A DNA stretch of 64,000 bases from Bacillota bacterium (GTDB lineage: Bacteria; Bacillota; UBA4882; UBA8346): positions 62,001-126,000 of the forward strand of contig JAFABB010000024.1 of NCBI GenBank assembly GCA_023426245.1, written 5' to 3'. Position 1 is the first letter of the stretch; the number at the start of each line of letters is the position of its first letter. A program made the position numbers and the translations under genes. The notes below the pieces were generated by a model. That model had not been told where the DNA came from, ran no database searches, and worked only from the letters and a program-made list of their open reading frames with translations. Of this stretch, positions 27,305 to 36,713 are shown piece after piece.

Positions 27305-28456
27305 ATGAAAAAATTTCTTGCACCGTTACTTATGATCATGCTATTATTCACCTGCAGCAACATCTTTGCAGCAACCGAACCTATAAAAATCGGCGCTATT
27401 TATAACCTTACCGGTGATCAATCATCCCTCGATGCTCCGTCGCTAAATGGTTTTACCCTGGCAGCCAAAGAAATCAACGCTGCCGGTGGAGTGTTGGGAC
27501 GAAAAATCCAAGTCGTCAGTCTTGATGGAAAAACCGATCAATCCATTTCCACCAATGCCGCATTAAAACTGGTCAATGTTGAAAAAGTTGCGGCAATCGC
27601 CGGCTTTAGTGATTCCAACTATGCGCTTGCTGCTGGCCCTATTGCTCAAAAAGCCAAGATCCCTTTCATTACTTCCGGTGCAACATTGCCTAGCATGCCG
27701 GATCAAGTAGGCGACTATTTCTTTATGACACCTTATGGCGATAACACCCAAGCCTATGTCGGCGCCGAATTCGCCAGTAAAGATTTGAAAGCGAAAACAG
27801 CATATGTACTGAAGGATACTGCTATGGACTTCACCGTCAACTTAGCTGCCTACTTTGTAGAACGTTTCAAAAAAATCAATGGGAAAGACGCCATTGTTTT
27901 AGAAGATAACTTCAAAACCGGCGACCAAGACTTTTCGGCCCAAGTCAACCGTTTAAAAGCTCTGGCTAAAAAGCCGGATTTGCTTTATATCTCTTCAGGT
28001 CCTTCCGAATGCGGCATCATTGTGAAACAAATCCGTGCTGCCGGAATCAATACTCCAGTCATCAGCGGTGACGGTTTTGATACCCCCTTACTGACCGAAT
28101 TAGGCGGCAAAGGCGCCAATGTCGAAACTTACTTCACCACCCATGCCAGCTTGACCAGTGAAGAACCGAAAGTCAAAAAGTTCGTTCACGCCTATAAAAA
28201 CGAATTTAAATCCGATCCGGAGAATGCTTTTGCAGCTTTAGGTTATGATACCATGTATTTGATTGCTGATGCCATCAAACGGGCCAAATCCGTCAATCCC
28301 ACGGCCATCCGCAATGCTTTGGCCAAAACATCCAATTTCAAAGCAGTTACCGGAACCATCACTTATCCGGCAAACTCGCGGGTCCCTTTGAAATCGGTCG
28401 CTGTCTTGAAGGTTGTTGACGGCCAGTTCAAATTCGTAAAATCAGTGACTCCTTAA
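27305..28456 (+). CDS. livK: branched-chain amino acid-type substrate-binding protein LivK
   Basis: 383 aa. A signal peptide (KKFLAPLLMIMLLFTCSNIFAA) is followed by the type I periplasmic binding fold (PIKIGAIYNLTGDQSSLDAP; GGVLGRKIQVV; GDGFDTPLLTELGGKG). A Cys occurs in the leader but not in a good lipobox; cleavage after IFA is more likely. GGAGG eight bases before the ATG at 27305 sets the start. Its abundance relative to the permeases may be kept by the terminator that follows. Confidence 0.93.
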   Translation: MKKFLAPLLMIMLLFTCSNIFAATEPIKIGAIYNLTGDQSSLDAPSLNGFTLAAKEINAAGGVLGRKIQVVSLDGKTDQSISTNAALKLVNVEKVAAIAGFSDSNYALAAGPIAQKAKIPFITSGATLPSMPDQVGDYFFMTPYGDNTQAYVGAEFASKDLKAKTAYVLKDTAMDFTVNLAAYFVERFKKINGKDAIVLEDNFKTGDQDFSAQVNRLKALAKKPDLLYISSGPSECGIIVKQIRAAGINTPVISGDGFDTPLLTELGGKGANVETYFTTHASLTSEEPKVKKFVHAYKNEFKSDPENAFAALGYDTMYLIADAIKRAKSVNPTAIRNALAKTSNFKAVTGTITYPANSRVPLKSVAVLKVVDGQFKFVKSVTP

Positions 28457-28478
28457 TCGAGTCTCTATAAGAAATGCC

Positions 28479-28510
28479 AGGGCTACCGGGAGATATTCCG
28501 GAGCCCTTTT
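28479..28510 (+). terminator. terminator or attenuator between livK and the creatininase gene
   Basis: AGGGCTACCGG (28479-28489) pairs with CCGGAGCCCT (28498-28507; one mismatch) and is followed by a short T-run. Read-through would let the creatininase gene be expressed at a lower level than the importer. Confidence 0.7.
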
Positions 28511-28542
28511 CATCATTTCCCTATTGTAAAGGAGGTTTTATC

Positions 28543-29310
28543 ATGAGTTTACTGCAAAAAATGACCGGACATCAATACAAGGATGGTCCTAAATTCGATA
28601 AAGCGATTATCGCAGTGGGTTCCTGTGAAAATCACGGTTTCCATCTTCCGTTTGGAACGGACACCTTTGTCTCTTCGATGTTGGCCGAGAAAGTGGCCGA
28701 ACAACTCGATGGTTTGTTGGTTCTACCCCCCGTTAATGTCGGAATGAGTCAACACTACGCCCATTTCCCTTTCAGTCTGACCTTACAACCGGAAACTTTA
28801 ATTGCTGTTTTAAAAGATATTCTGGAGAGCACCGTCAAAAACGGTATTGAAAAAATCTTCATCATGAACGGGCATGACGGTAACATTGCTCCCATTGAAA
28901 TTGCCGCCCGTGCTATTAAATTGGCCCATCCCGATGTGAGAATCGCCACTCTGGATGCCTGGTGGGTTACAGCCGGCAAACTATTACCCGCCGATACCTT
29001 TGAGGTATGGAATGGGCTCGGCCACGCCGGAGAAGGCGAAACTTCAATCGGTCTTGCCCTTTTCCCGGAATTGATTGAGATGGAATATGCCAAAGGCGTA
29101 GTACCCAATCTACCGGAACACGTGGAGATCAAATGGAACTTTGCCGAACTCACCAATACCGGGGCGACCGGCGACCCAAGCAAGGCTACTGTCGCCAAAG
29201 GCCAAAAAATGGTTGCGGTATTGGTAAAAGAAATCGTCCGCTTCTTTCAAGAAATGGACGACCGGGATTGGAAGTACTCTTCAAAGGAGTCGGCGTTACC
29301 TCAAAAATGA
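28543..29310 (+). CDS. creatininase family amidohydrolase
   Basis: 255 aa. Metal-dependent cyclic-amide hydrolase fold: SCENHGFHLPFGTD (Glu29, His31, Asp40), MNGHDGNIAP and GHAGEGETS (His161, Glu164, Glu166) reproduce the metal-binding set of creatininase and related amidases. AAAGGAGG precedes the ATG at 28543. It is the last gene after livGFHMK, so the imported compound is probably a substrate with an amide or lactam bond. Members also act on formamide intermediates (FAPy deformylase, MftE), so creatinine itself is not implied. Confidence 0.88.
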   Translation: MSLLQKMTGHQYKDGPKFDKAIIAVGSCENHGFHLPFGTDTFVSSMLAEKVAEQLDGLLVLPPVNVGMSQHYAHFPFSLTLQPETLIAVLKDILESTVKNGIEKIFIMNGHDGNIAPIEIAARAIKLAHPDVRIATLDAWWVTAGKLLPADTFEVWNGLGHAGEGETSIGLALFPELIEMEYAKGVVPNLPEHVEIKWNFAELTNTGATGDPSKATVAKGQKMVAVLVKEIVRFFQEMDDRDWKYSSKESALPQK

Positions 29311-29506
29311 AGTCGTATGGTTTCAGATCGGAAATTTCTGCCTTCCATCATCCACCGGTATTCTCGAAATAAAATTTATTTAAAATTACAACAAAAGGCC
29401 CAATTATAGCATGAAATCCTGCCGAGGGGAGGATCAATCGGCAACCAAGCCACTATTACCCGGTGGGAATTTTGGAAAAACTCACCCAAAAATCTGAAAT
29501 AAAATA

Positions 29507-29537
29507 AGGGACCATTACTTAAGATGGTCCCTATTTT
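29507..29537. terminator. rho-independent terminator between converging genes
   Basis: AGGGACCAT (29507-29515), loop of eight, ATGGTCCCT (29524-29532), then ATTTTTA. It sits between the stops of the creatininase gene and the TctC-type gene and can serve both. Confidence 0.85.
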
Positions 29538-29566
29538 TATTGATGATTCTTAAATTATTGGGCGCC

Positions 29567-30508
29567 CTATTTCAACTGTTCCATAAACCCAGAATAATAT
29601 TTCTTTTTTTCGTTAATAAATTTTTTGGAAGCCGCAATTCCATAATCTTCTATTTTAAAGCCCAACTTTTCCATTTCTTGTCTAAATTCAGAAGTATGAT
29701 TAATTTTGCTGAAAGCGTCCTCTAAAGTTTTCATAATTTTCATCGGAGTCCCCGGAGGAACGGCAATACCCCGGTAAGTCCCTTCGACAATATTATAGCC
29801 TTGTTCTTTAAAAGTAGGGACATTGGGAAAACTGCTTACCCGCTTTGCAGATTGAACTGCCAGTGCCCTTACTTTATTTCCATAACTCAACGCCATTGTA
29901 GGGGAAGTCATTAAAGCCAAGACACTATGGCCCAACAAAGCCGGTAAAGCTGTCCCGGAACCAGGATAATTCAAATAAGTAACTTTAGTTTTTGCCGCTT
30001 TCTCCAATTCAATAACGCCCAAATAATTGGCGGTATTAATACCGCTGCCACCGATTGTAACCACAGCAGGATTGGCCTTAGCGTATTTAACCAAATCCTT
30101 TAAACTACGAAAAGGGCTATCCTGTGCAACAATAAGTATATTGGGAGTGCTGTTAAAAATATAAATCATATTGATATCTTCCGTTTTAAATCCGATATTG
30201 GGTTTTTCAATCGGTTGAATGATGATATGAGGTAAATTACAAACAGTGAGATTATAACCATCCGGCTGACTCTTGGCCAATTCCGCCCATGCGGTTGCTC
30301 CACCGGCTCCCGGTTTAAAAACAATATTAACTGTCTGACCCAAGAGGGTCGTTAATTGTGTTTGTTGCAATTTAGCTGCAAAATCGGATTCCCCACCCGC
30401 AGTGAACGGGATAATATAATTAATTGGTTTTTCAGGATACCCGGCAGCTAAGCATGGTACGGCGAAACATAAACAAAGAAAAACGACAACTGAAATTTTT
30501 CGCATCAT
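29567..30508 (-). CDS. TctC/Bug family tricarboxylate-type substrate-binding protein (orphan)
   Basis: 313 aa. A signal peptide with an AxA site (CLAAGYPEKPINYIIPF) leads into the Bug fold (TAGGESDFAAKLQQ; KPGAGGATAWAELAKSQPDG; GRAI-type C-terminal half). This family binds carboxylates for tripartite tricarboxylate transporters, yet no tctA or tctB permease gene lies nearby. The next gene upstream on the strand is a chemoreceptor, so the protein may serve chemosensing or a remote permease. AAGGAG precedes the ATGATG start. Confidence 0.9.
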   Translation of the reverse strand: MMRKISVVVFLCLCFAVPCLAAGYPEKPINYIIPFTAGGESDFAAKLQQTQLTTLLGQTVNIVFKPGAGGATAWAELAKSQPDGYNLTVCNLPHIIIQPIEKPNIGFKTEDINMIYIFNSTPNILIVAQDSPFRSLKDLVKYAKANPAVVTIGGSGINTANYLGVIELEKAAKTKVTYLNYPGSGTALPALLGHSVLALMTSPTMALSYGNKVRALAVQSAKRVSSFPNVPTFKEQGYNIVEGTYRGIAVPPGTPMKIMKTLEDAFSKINHTSEFRQEMEKLGFKIEDYGIAASKKFINEKKKYYSGFMEQLK

Positions 30509-30670
30509 TGAACTCTCCTTTTAAAATCCTGTAATATGATTTTCCAAATAATTTCCTGCCAATTTGGGTCTTCTCCCTACACCTCCTTCAATAAATAACT
30601 GCCGTGGAATGCTAAGGTTCAAAAATAACATACGATAATATCCAATCCGAAAATTTCAATGGAATATTTT

Positions 30671-32374
30671 TTATTCAGCATCGCCAATTTTAAAAGAAGC
30701 TACTGATTTACGCAAATCATCTGCAATATCATTTAAATTCTCGGCGAGTGCCGCTACTTCTTCAACAGCAGCGCTTTGTTCTTCGGTAGTTGCCGATATT
30801 TCTTCGGTGCTGGCCATACTTTCTTCACTAATTGCGGCTATGGCACTGATAGCATCAATAACATTCTGATTTCGTTCAACCATTTTTTGAGCTGTTTCCG
30901 CCACTTCTTCAATTTGATCCTTATTGGAGATGAGTAATTTAAAAATATCCGACAATGTTACATTAGACTTTGCTATCAGGTCTTTTCCCACCTGGGAATG
31001 CTCAATTCCTTCTTGCATTACGGTTACGGCTTGTTCAATTTTAAGCTTCATTTCGGAAATAATTGAAGAAATGTCATTGGCTGCTTGTTTAGATTGTTCG
31101 GCCAGTTTACCAGTTTCTTGGGCAACAACAGCAAAACCTTTGCCGTGTTCTCCGGCCCGTGCCGCCTCAATTGCCGCATTTAAAGCCAGCAAAGTTGTTT
31201 GGTCAGCAATCGTCGTAATGGCTGAAGATATATCACTAATCCTAACGGAGGCCTTATTCAATTCATCAACAGAATCAGCCGCTTGTTGGGCAGTACTAAA
31301 AACTTCGTTAATGATATTAATGATATCGTTATTTGTTTTTTGTCCTAGTTGAGCCGATTCGGTTACTTTCTCCGAACCCGCCGCCATTTCTTGATTATCC
31401 TTCGAAACTTTCATGACCAAATTGGAAAGCAAGTGAGCGCCCTGAGCGATTTGGGAAATCTGATTCGTCTGCTCACTTGCACCGGCCGCTAATTGTTCCA
31501 TCACCTGCGCAACTTGGTTAGCCGACTCGCCGGTTTCCGAAGAAGCCTTTTTTAATTCCTGACTCGCCAAAAGCAAAGACTCTGATTGAAAATTAATCTT
31601 TTTCACCAATTCTCGCAAACTATTGATCGCTTGATTCAATCCTTCAACAACTCCAACAACCTCAGGACAACCGTAGCGATCGATGCTTTGGGTCAAATCT
31701 CCCAAAGCCAAAGTTTTCGAAGCAAATAAAATATTTTTAAGCGGGTTGGTGATCGAACGCGAAATTAATAATCCCAGGAAAAAAGCGATGAATCCACTTA
31801 TTACCAGAATGAAAAGGGTGATCATTTTAGCCGATTCGGAAAATTGTTTGTTCTTGGTAAAAGTCTCCAGACTCAAGTCCATTAATTTTTTTTGAATGCG
31901 ATTTAAAGGACCATTACAGGCCTCAAGCTGTTCCCGAAAAGCAGCAAAATCCACTTGACTGGCAGGTGACTGACAAATCTCCTGGGCAGTTTGGAAATGA
32001 TTTAAAATAATCTCGGTAGACTTTTTATCAATTCCGTTAAAATAATCAATCGTTGGTTCTGTATCTTCCGGAAACGTTTGGGAAAGGTCCGCTTGTCCGG
32101 AAATAGCCATTTGATAATTATTTTGTGCTTGCGCAAAATAAACATGAATGTTGGAGAGATTCGATAATAAATTATTGCTGTTTACAAATGAAACATAAGT
32201 GGACTGTTGCATCGTATTAATAATAGCGACACTGGAAAATCCCAGGATGATTAAAAAAACGATCATTACCAAAACGATTGCTTGAATCTGATAAAAAATT
32301 TTAAGCCTTGAAAAATTAAAAAGATGAATCTTTCCCGATAAAAACTTAATAAACCCAAGGAATCGCTGTTTCAA
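30671..32374 (-). CDS. methyl-accepting chemotaxis protein with four-helix-bundle sensor
   Basis: 567 aa. Two membrane segments (about 24-48 and 185-207) bracket a helical extracytoplasmic domain of ~135 residues, followed by HAMP (RSITNPLKNILFASKTLALG) and the signalling hairpin LLALNAAIEAARAGEHGKG. TTG at 32374 is the chosen start because GGAGGAG lies six bases upstream; an ATG at 32425 has no ribosome-binding site. It lies between an orphan carboxylate-binding protein and a DASS carboxylate transporter, suggesting that it senses an organic acid. Confidence 0.9.
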   Translation of the reverse strand: MKQRFLGFIKFLSGKIHLFNFSRLKIFYQIQAIVLVMIVFLIILGFSSVAIINTMQQSTYVSFVNSNNLLSNLSNIHVYFAQAQNNYQMAISGQADLSQTFPEDTEPTIDYFNGIDKKSTEIILNHFQTAQEICQSPASQVDFAAFREQLEACNGPLNRIQKKLMDLSLETFTKNKQFSESAKMITLFILVISGFIAFFLGLLISRSITNPLKNILFASKTLALGDLTQSIDRYGCPEVVGVVEGLNQAINSLRELVKKINFQSESLLLASQELKKASSETGESANQVAQVMEQLAAGASEQTNQISQIAQGAHLLSNLVMKVSKDNQEMAAGSEKVTESAQLGQKTNNDIINIINEVFSTAQQAADSVDELNKASVRISDISSAITTIADQTTLLALNAAIEAARAGEHGKGFAVVAQETGKLAEQSKQAANDISSIISEMKLKIEQAVTVMQEGIEHSQVGKDLIAKSNVTLSDIFKLLISNKDQIEEVAETAQKMVERNQNVIDAISAIAAISEESMASTEEISATTEEQSAAVEEVAALAENLNDIADDLRKSVASFKIGDAE

Positions 32375-32754
32375 TAATTTCTCCTCCAGTTTGGAATCGC
32401 GTCTGCAATCTTCTGAAATAAACATAATGTTCAATTCAATTTCTAAATTCATCTATTATTATTTAATCGGCAATAATCTGCAAATTAATATATTGATTTT
32501 TAATAATATTTATTTGCCACATACCAAATTATCAAAAATAAGGTACAATTTGATATATTATATCCTAGTCATTTTTAAGTCTCCGGAAAAAACCGGTTAA
32601 CCTTTAGCCAACTTATCAGTATTTATTCATTAAAAAATCGCCAACCCGGGATTTAAACCAAAGGCCATTAAAAGTCTAAAAATGTTAATTTTAAATAAAT
32701 ATAGGCCTTATAATTTAAATCCCCAGTTAAAGCGATTCTTCTACCCAAGGAAAA
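32375..32754. other. intergenic stretch, 380 bp
   Basis: Very AT-rich sequence between the chemoreceptor start and the DASS transporter stop. No strong terminator, riboswitch or small gene was seen. Confidence 0.35.
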
Positions 32755-34194
32755 TTAGTGAAGCGGATTTCCAGCCGGCATTCCGGCAATCATAAACCCG
32801 ATGCTGATAATAATCGCACAAAAAACAGTCAAGATAATACCGATTTTCAGAAAATCTTTAAAACTGAAGTAGTTATAAGCATACGGCAATACGAATGAAG
32901 GGCTCTCCGTAACTAAAATAAAGTGAGTTGAAGCGGCAAAACCTCCAATCATCGCTAATGACAAAACCGGTAGTGCATTTTGTTGGGCATAAGCGATTAA
33001 AAATGGTACATTTACGGAGGCAGCAGCTGTAAAACTTGAAAATCCAAGCGAATCTACAGCTACCAGCAAAGTAGCAGCAAAGGGCTGTAAAAATACAGGT
33101 AAGCTAGCCATAGGCTTTAAAGCTACTTCAGCCACCCAACTGGCTAATCCACTCTGTGAAGCGGCAATTCCCAAGGAGAAGCCACCGATTACCAGTAATA
33201 AAGCGCCCCATTCCAAGTGTTTTTCCACTTCACCCCAAGTTTTAAAAGGACCGAAGCCCGGTAAGGCCAACAAACCTAATATAAGTAAGGAAACCAAGGA
33301 AATTGGGAGTTTATTCCAAGCCCCAGTAAGCCATAAAACCACGGCGAGTAAAAATACGATGAAAGTAACGATTTCTTGCATTGTCCAGGCACCCATATTT
33401 TTGAGTTCCTTATGAAACACATCCTTGCCCAGAGGCAACTCTTTCAATTCCGGCGGAAAAATCCTCAAAATAAGCCACCAGGCAAAAAAACCAACTATCA
33501 CAAAAATGGGCGTGGCAATAGCGGTCCACTGTAGGAATGAGATGCTCAATTTTGCATTTTTAGCAATAAAGCCCATGGTTATAATATTGGCGGCAACTCC
33601 TGACGGCGTACAAATACCGCCTAAAGTCGAACCAAACATGATTGCCATCATCAAATCTTTGCCCAAATTACTGCTTCCCGGTTTAGCATCAATTGATTTC
33701 AATAAACCTACAGTAATCGGCAACATCATGGCTACAACCGCCACATCGGTGATAAACATCGAAATAACAAATGATACCCAAAAATAAATACCTACGACCC
33801 GGTTTACTTTGGTTCCGGAAAGAGACAACAGTATATAAGTGACCCTTTTCCCCAAACCGGAAATACTGAAAGCAACCGAAAGTGCCAATACACCTATCAG
33901 GAAAGGAACAAATCCGTCTCCGAAACTTTGAGCAACCGTTTGATCAATTGGAAGTACACCGGTAAAATGCAGCATTACCGGAATCATCATCGCTGTTATT
34001 GAAATAGGGAGGGTTTCTGTAAGCCACCAAAAAACCGTTGTTGCCATGACACCCAAAGTGCACATCGCAGTTGATTTCATCCCGACAGGTGCCGGTAAGA
34101 AATAAAAGATTCCCAAAAGTAACAACCCTATCAGGAAAAAAACAATTTTACGGTCGAAACTCACTTTCGTATTGCTTTGTACTACAGTCTCCAT
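32755..34194 (-). CDS. DASS family (SLC13-like) sodium/carboxylate symporter
   Basis: 479 aa with about 12 membrane segments. The opening LIGLLLLGIFYFLPAPVGM, WWLTETLPISITAMMIPV and the repeated hairpin regions are typical of divalent anion:Na+ symporters, which bring in succinate, malate, citrate or related acids. AAAGGGGAAAA precedes the ATG. It follows the zinc dehydrogenase by 88 bp and is probably co-transcribed from the c-di-GMP riboswitch leader. Confidence 0.9.
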   Translation of the reverse strand: METVVQSNTKVSFDRKIVFFLIGLLLLGIFYFLPAPVGMKSTAMCTLGVMATTVFWWLTETLPISITAMMIPVMLHFTGVLPIDQTVAQSFGDGFVPFLIGVLALSVAFSISGLGKRVTYILLSLSGTKVNRVVGIYFWVSFVISMFITDVAVVAMMLPITVGLLKSIDAKPGSSNLGKDLMMAIMFGSTLGGICTPSGVAANIITMGFIAKNAKLSISFLQWTAIATPIFVIVGFFAWWLILRIFPPELKELPLGKDVFHKELKNMGAWTMQEIVTFIVFLLAVVLWLTGAWNKLPISLVSLLILGLLALPGFGPFKTWGEVEKHLEWGALLLVIGGFSLGIAASQSGLASWVAEVALKPMASLPVFLQPFAATLLVAVDSLGFSSFTAAASVNVPFLIAYAQQNALPVLSLAMIGGFAASTHFILVTESPSFVLPYAYNYFSFKDFLKIGIILTVFCAIIISIGFMIAGMPAGNPLH

Positions 34195-34282
34195 CTATTT
34201 TCCCCTTTCTTAACCGATGATAAACCAAATTTACAAAGCCGGACTGCAGAAATTGCACCAAACATAGCTTTTTAGGGACCGT

Positions 34283-35362
34283 TTATTCGATTGTAATAAC
34301 TACTTTCATGGCACCGTCTTTACGATTAACAAAATAATCAAGTCCTTTATGGAATTCCTCCAGTGGGAAGGTGTGCGTTAATATCGACTTGGTATCAATT
34401 CTTCCCTGAGACATTAAAGATAGTGCCCGCTTGCAATTATTCCTGCCCTCCCCCCTGACGGTGTACAGACTGATTCCATTGAAAACAATATGCTCCAGAT
34501 CTGCGGTAACCGGTTCTTTATAAAAGGCAATCAAACAAACAGAACTGCCTTTTTTCGTTGACTTAATCGCCAAGTCAAAAGATGCATTATTTCCGGCACA
34601 TTCAAAAACTGATTCACAACCTCTCCCAGCGGTAATCTCCATAACCTTTGCCAATGGATCGGACTGGTTTTGAATATTGATAATGTGAGTGGCTCCAAGC
34701 TTCCGACCAATCTCAAGCCGGTCTTCCCGTGTGCCTACCAAGATAATCTTTTCTGCTCCAAGAGCCTTTGCACCTTGAACCACTGACAGTCCAATCGGTC
34801 CAGGGCCTATCACCAATAAAGAATCTCCTGCGATATATCCGCCCACCATGTCAATGGCATAAAGAGCACAACCTAGAGTGGTTACATATGTAGCTTCCAC
34901 AAAAGATAAATTATCCGGAATCTTATAGATAGAATTGATATGATGAACGGCATATTGGGCAAATCCACCATCCACAGTCATTCCTGATGCACGGTGAGTT
35001 TTATCGAGCCGCCCGTAATTTAAACACGATGTGTATTTTCCGGCGATACAGTTTTCACAACGGCCACAGCCTTTATGAGCTTCAATGGCCACGCGATCTC
35101 CGATTTTGAATTCATCAACCGTATCACCTAAAGCTACAATCGTACCGGCCCACTCATGTCCGAAAGTAAATTCCCCGTAGGCCGGCATCCTTGGTATACC
35201 CTTGTGAATGATTTTAGCATCGGTACCGCAAATCCCGCACGCAGCGACCTTAATTAATACCTCACCGGGTCCAGGTTTTGGTACAGGTTTTTCCACCATC
35301 CGTACATCATCGGGTGCAAAAAGTACTAAAGCTTTCATTTTGTCCGGGAGCTGTTGATTCAT
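34283..35362 (-). CDS. zinc-dependent medium-chain alcohol dehydrogenase
   Basis: 359 aa related to threonine/sorbitol/butanediol dehydrogenases. Catalytic zinc ligands lie in ACGICGTDAK and FGHEWAG; the four structural-zinc cysteines lie in CGRCENCIAGKYTSC; the NAD-binding loop is VIGPGPIGLSVVQGAKALGA. AGGAGG lies eleven bases before the ATG at 35362. It is the first gene behind a c-di-GMP-I riboswitch and pairs with a DASS transporter, which suggests oxidation of a hydroxy-acid or polyol derived from the imported compound. The substrate cannot be fixed from sequence. Confidence 0.9.
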   Translation of the reverse strand: MNQQLPDKMKALVLFAPDDVRMVEKPVPKPGPGEVLIKVAACGICGTDAKIIHKGIPRMPAYGEFTFGHEWAGTIVALGDTVDEFKIGDRVAIEAHKGCGRCENCIAGKYTSCLNYGRLDKTHRASGMTVDGGFAQYAVHHINSIYKIPDNLSFVEATYVTTLGCALYAIDMVGGYIAGDSLLVIGPGPIGLSVVQGAKALGAEKIILVGTREDRLEIGRKLGATHIINIQNQSDPLAKVMEITAGRGCESVFECAGNNASFDLAIKSTKKGSSVCLIAFYKEPVTADLEHIVFNGISLYTVRGEGRNNCKRALSLMSQGRIDTKSILTHTFPLEEFHKGLDYFVNRKDGAMKVVITIE

Positions 35363-35461
35363 TCTTCAAGTACCCTCCTTTGTTTTTGGTTTTTCTTTGA
35401 AATCAATATAAAATTTTCCAATTTGTTAAAATTAATCATTGAATTAAAAAAATCTATAAAA

Positions 35462-35487
35462 ACCAATAAAAAAATCAACTGATTTTT
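35462..35487 (-). terminator. expression-platform terminator of the c-di-GMP riboswitch
   Basis: On the minus strand AAAAATC/GATTTTT arms enclose AGTT, followed by a U-tract (35470-35487 for the hairpin). The 5' arm abuts the last aptamer bases, so ligand-dependent transcription control is plausible. The stem is AT-only, hence weak. Confidence 0.5.
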
Positions 35488-35575
35488 CGGCAACCTGGCT
35501 GTCATGACTAAAAATACAACGGTTTAGTTTTAGACCCACGGCTTTGCGTCTTCGGCTTTTACCGAATTTGCTATT
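35487..35575 (-). ncRNA. cyclic-di-GMP-I (GEMM-I) riboswitch aptamer
   Basis: Read on the minus strand: AGCAAA, a 5-bp stem TTCGG-TAAAAG-CCGAA, then GACGCAAAGCC (complement of 35540-35550), GGGTCTAAAAC, a second stem region, ACAGCC and the closing GGTTGCCGA. The order GCAAA-stem-GACGCAAAGCC-GGNCUAAA-GGUNNCCGA is the hallmark of the GEMM-I class. It lies 125 bases upstream of the zinc dehydrogenase start and should set transcription of dehydrogenase and DASS transporter according to c-di-GMP. Confidence 0.8.
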
Positions 35576-35880
35576 ATCATCATTAGTTGATTATTTTAAA
35601 TTATCTATTATATTATAAACCTATTTCAAAAAAATAACAATTTCCAAACATTAATATTAAATAATTATTTATGTAGAATGGTTTATTGTCACTATTTTGT
35701 TTTATAGTTACTAAAATAACTATTAAGAATTAGAATCGTTGGTTAAACAATATGGATCATTCAATTCAATAGTTAATTTATTGATATTTCGTATCTGTTG
35801 CTCCTTTTCTATTGGGCAATGAAGGGTTTATTCACATTTTGGCGAATGTATAAATATCTTTTAAGAAGGGTTTTAGAGTA

Positions 35881-36612
35881 ATGGCATTATCGGCAATTTT
35901 ATGGGATTATGACGGAACACTGGTCGATAGCACTAAAAGAAATATGGCTGTTACGGTTGAAGTTTTACAGAACTTTATTCCCGATATTCAACAACATCTG
36001 CCTCTAGTTTTAACCGATGCAGAAGAATACCGTAGGGCCAATCACAAGTTCAAGGACTGGCGGGAAATGTACCGTGAGTGTTATAACTTATCTGAAAGCC
36101 AAATCGATAAAGCCGGTGATTTATGGAGTACCTTTCAGTTAAAAAACCGATTAACGCCCGAACTTTTTCCCGGCCTTGGTGAGCTTTTCAAAATAGTTAG
36201 AGGTGTTAAACAGGGGATTTGTTCAAGAAATTGTGCTATTTCGATACGGAAAACACTGAAGACGTTGGGATTATCGCCTTATTTCGAGGCAATTGTCGGA
36301 TATGAAGAAGTACCATGGACAGAGCAAAAGCCAAACCCGGCCGGGTTCATCAAATGCCTGAACATGTTGAATGTCAGCTTGAACAATGCAACTGTCTTTT
36401 ATATTGGTGATCATCAGGAAGATGTGGTGTTTGGCAAAAATGCCGAGGATCTGTTGAATGATGGAGGCCACCAAGTTGAAGTAAAATGTATTGCTGTTGA
36501 TTACAGCGGTTCAAAACCTTCCGATTGGATTTTAAAACCGGATTTTGTGGCTTCCTCCCCGGAAGACATTCACACAATCATCAATGGTTTCAGACATCCA
36601 ACCGATTATTGA
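35881..36612 (+). CDS. HAD superfamily hydrolase (phosphatase)
   Basis: 243 aa. HAD motifs in order: LWDYDGTLVDST (nucleophile and acid Asp), ICSRN (Ser equivalent), the lysine in EQKPNPAGF, and IGDHQEDVVFGKNA (metal-binding acids). A helical cap of ~65 residues lies between motifs I and II, as in phosphoglycolate phosphatase-like enzymes. AAGGG precedes the ATG. It is divergent from the dehydrogenase and convergent with the glycyl radical enzyme. The substrate is unknown. Confidence 0.88.
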   Translation: MALSAILWDYDGTLVDSTKRNMAVTVEVLQNFIPDIQQHLPLVLTDAEEYRRANHKFKDWREMYRECYNLSESQIDKAGDLWSTFQLKNRLTPELFPGLGELFKIVRGVKQGICSRNCAISIRKTLKTLGLSPYFEAIVGYEEVPWTEQKPNPAGFIKCLNMLNVSLNNATVFYIGDHQEDVVFGKNAEDLLNDGGHQVEVKCIAVDYSGSKPSDWILKPDFVASSPEDIHTIINGFRHPTDY

Positions 36613-36713
36613 ATCCACCGATAATCCCTAGATTAAAGAACTTAGTTATTATGTCAAGTTATGTATCTATAACTTTCAGGTTTAACAATCCCGAGTATGA
36701 TAAGAATAAAAAA

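Larger units (their letters stand above)
35363..35880. other. intergenic stretch, 518 bp, holding a riboswitch
   Basis: Divergent region between the zinc dehydrogenase and the HAD phosphatase. It holds the c-di-GMP-I riboswitch (35487-35575) and its terminator on the minus strand. The rest (35580-35860) is very AT-rich and should contain both promoters. Confidence 0.6.

Noticed and set aside
29420..29470. GC-rich hairpins (TGCCGA/TCGGCA and CCAC/GTGG) resembling a cobalamin-type leader
   Set aside because: They lie in the 3' region after the creatininase gene, lack a full riboswitch core and have no downstream gene on that strand.
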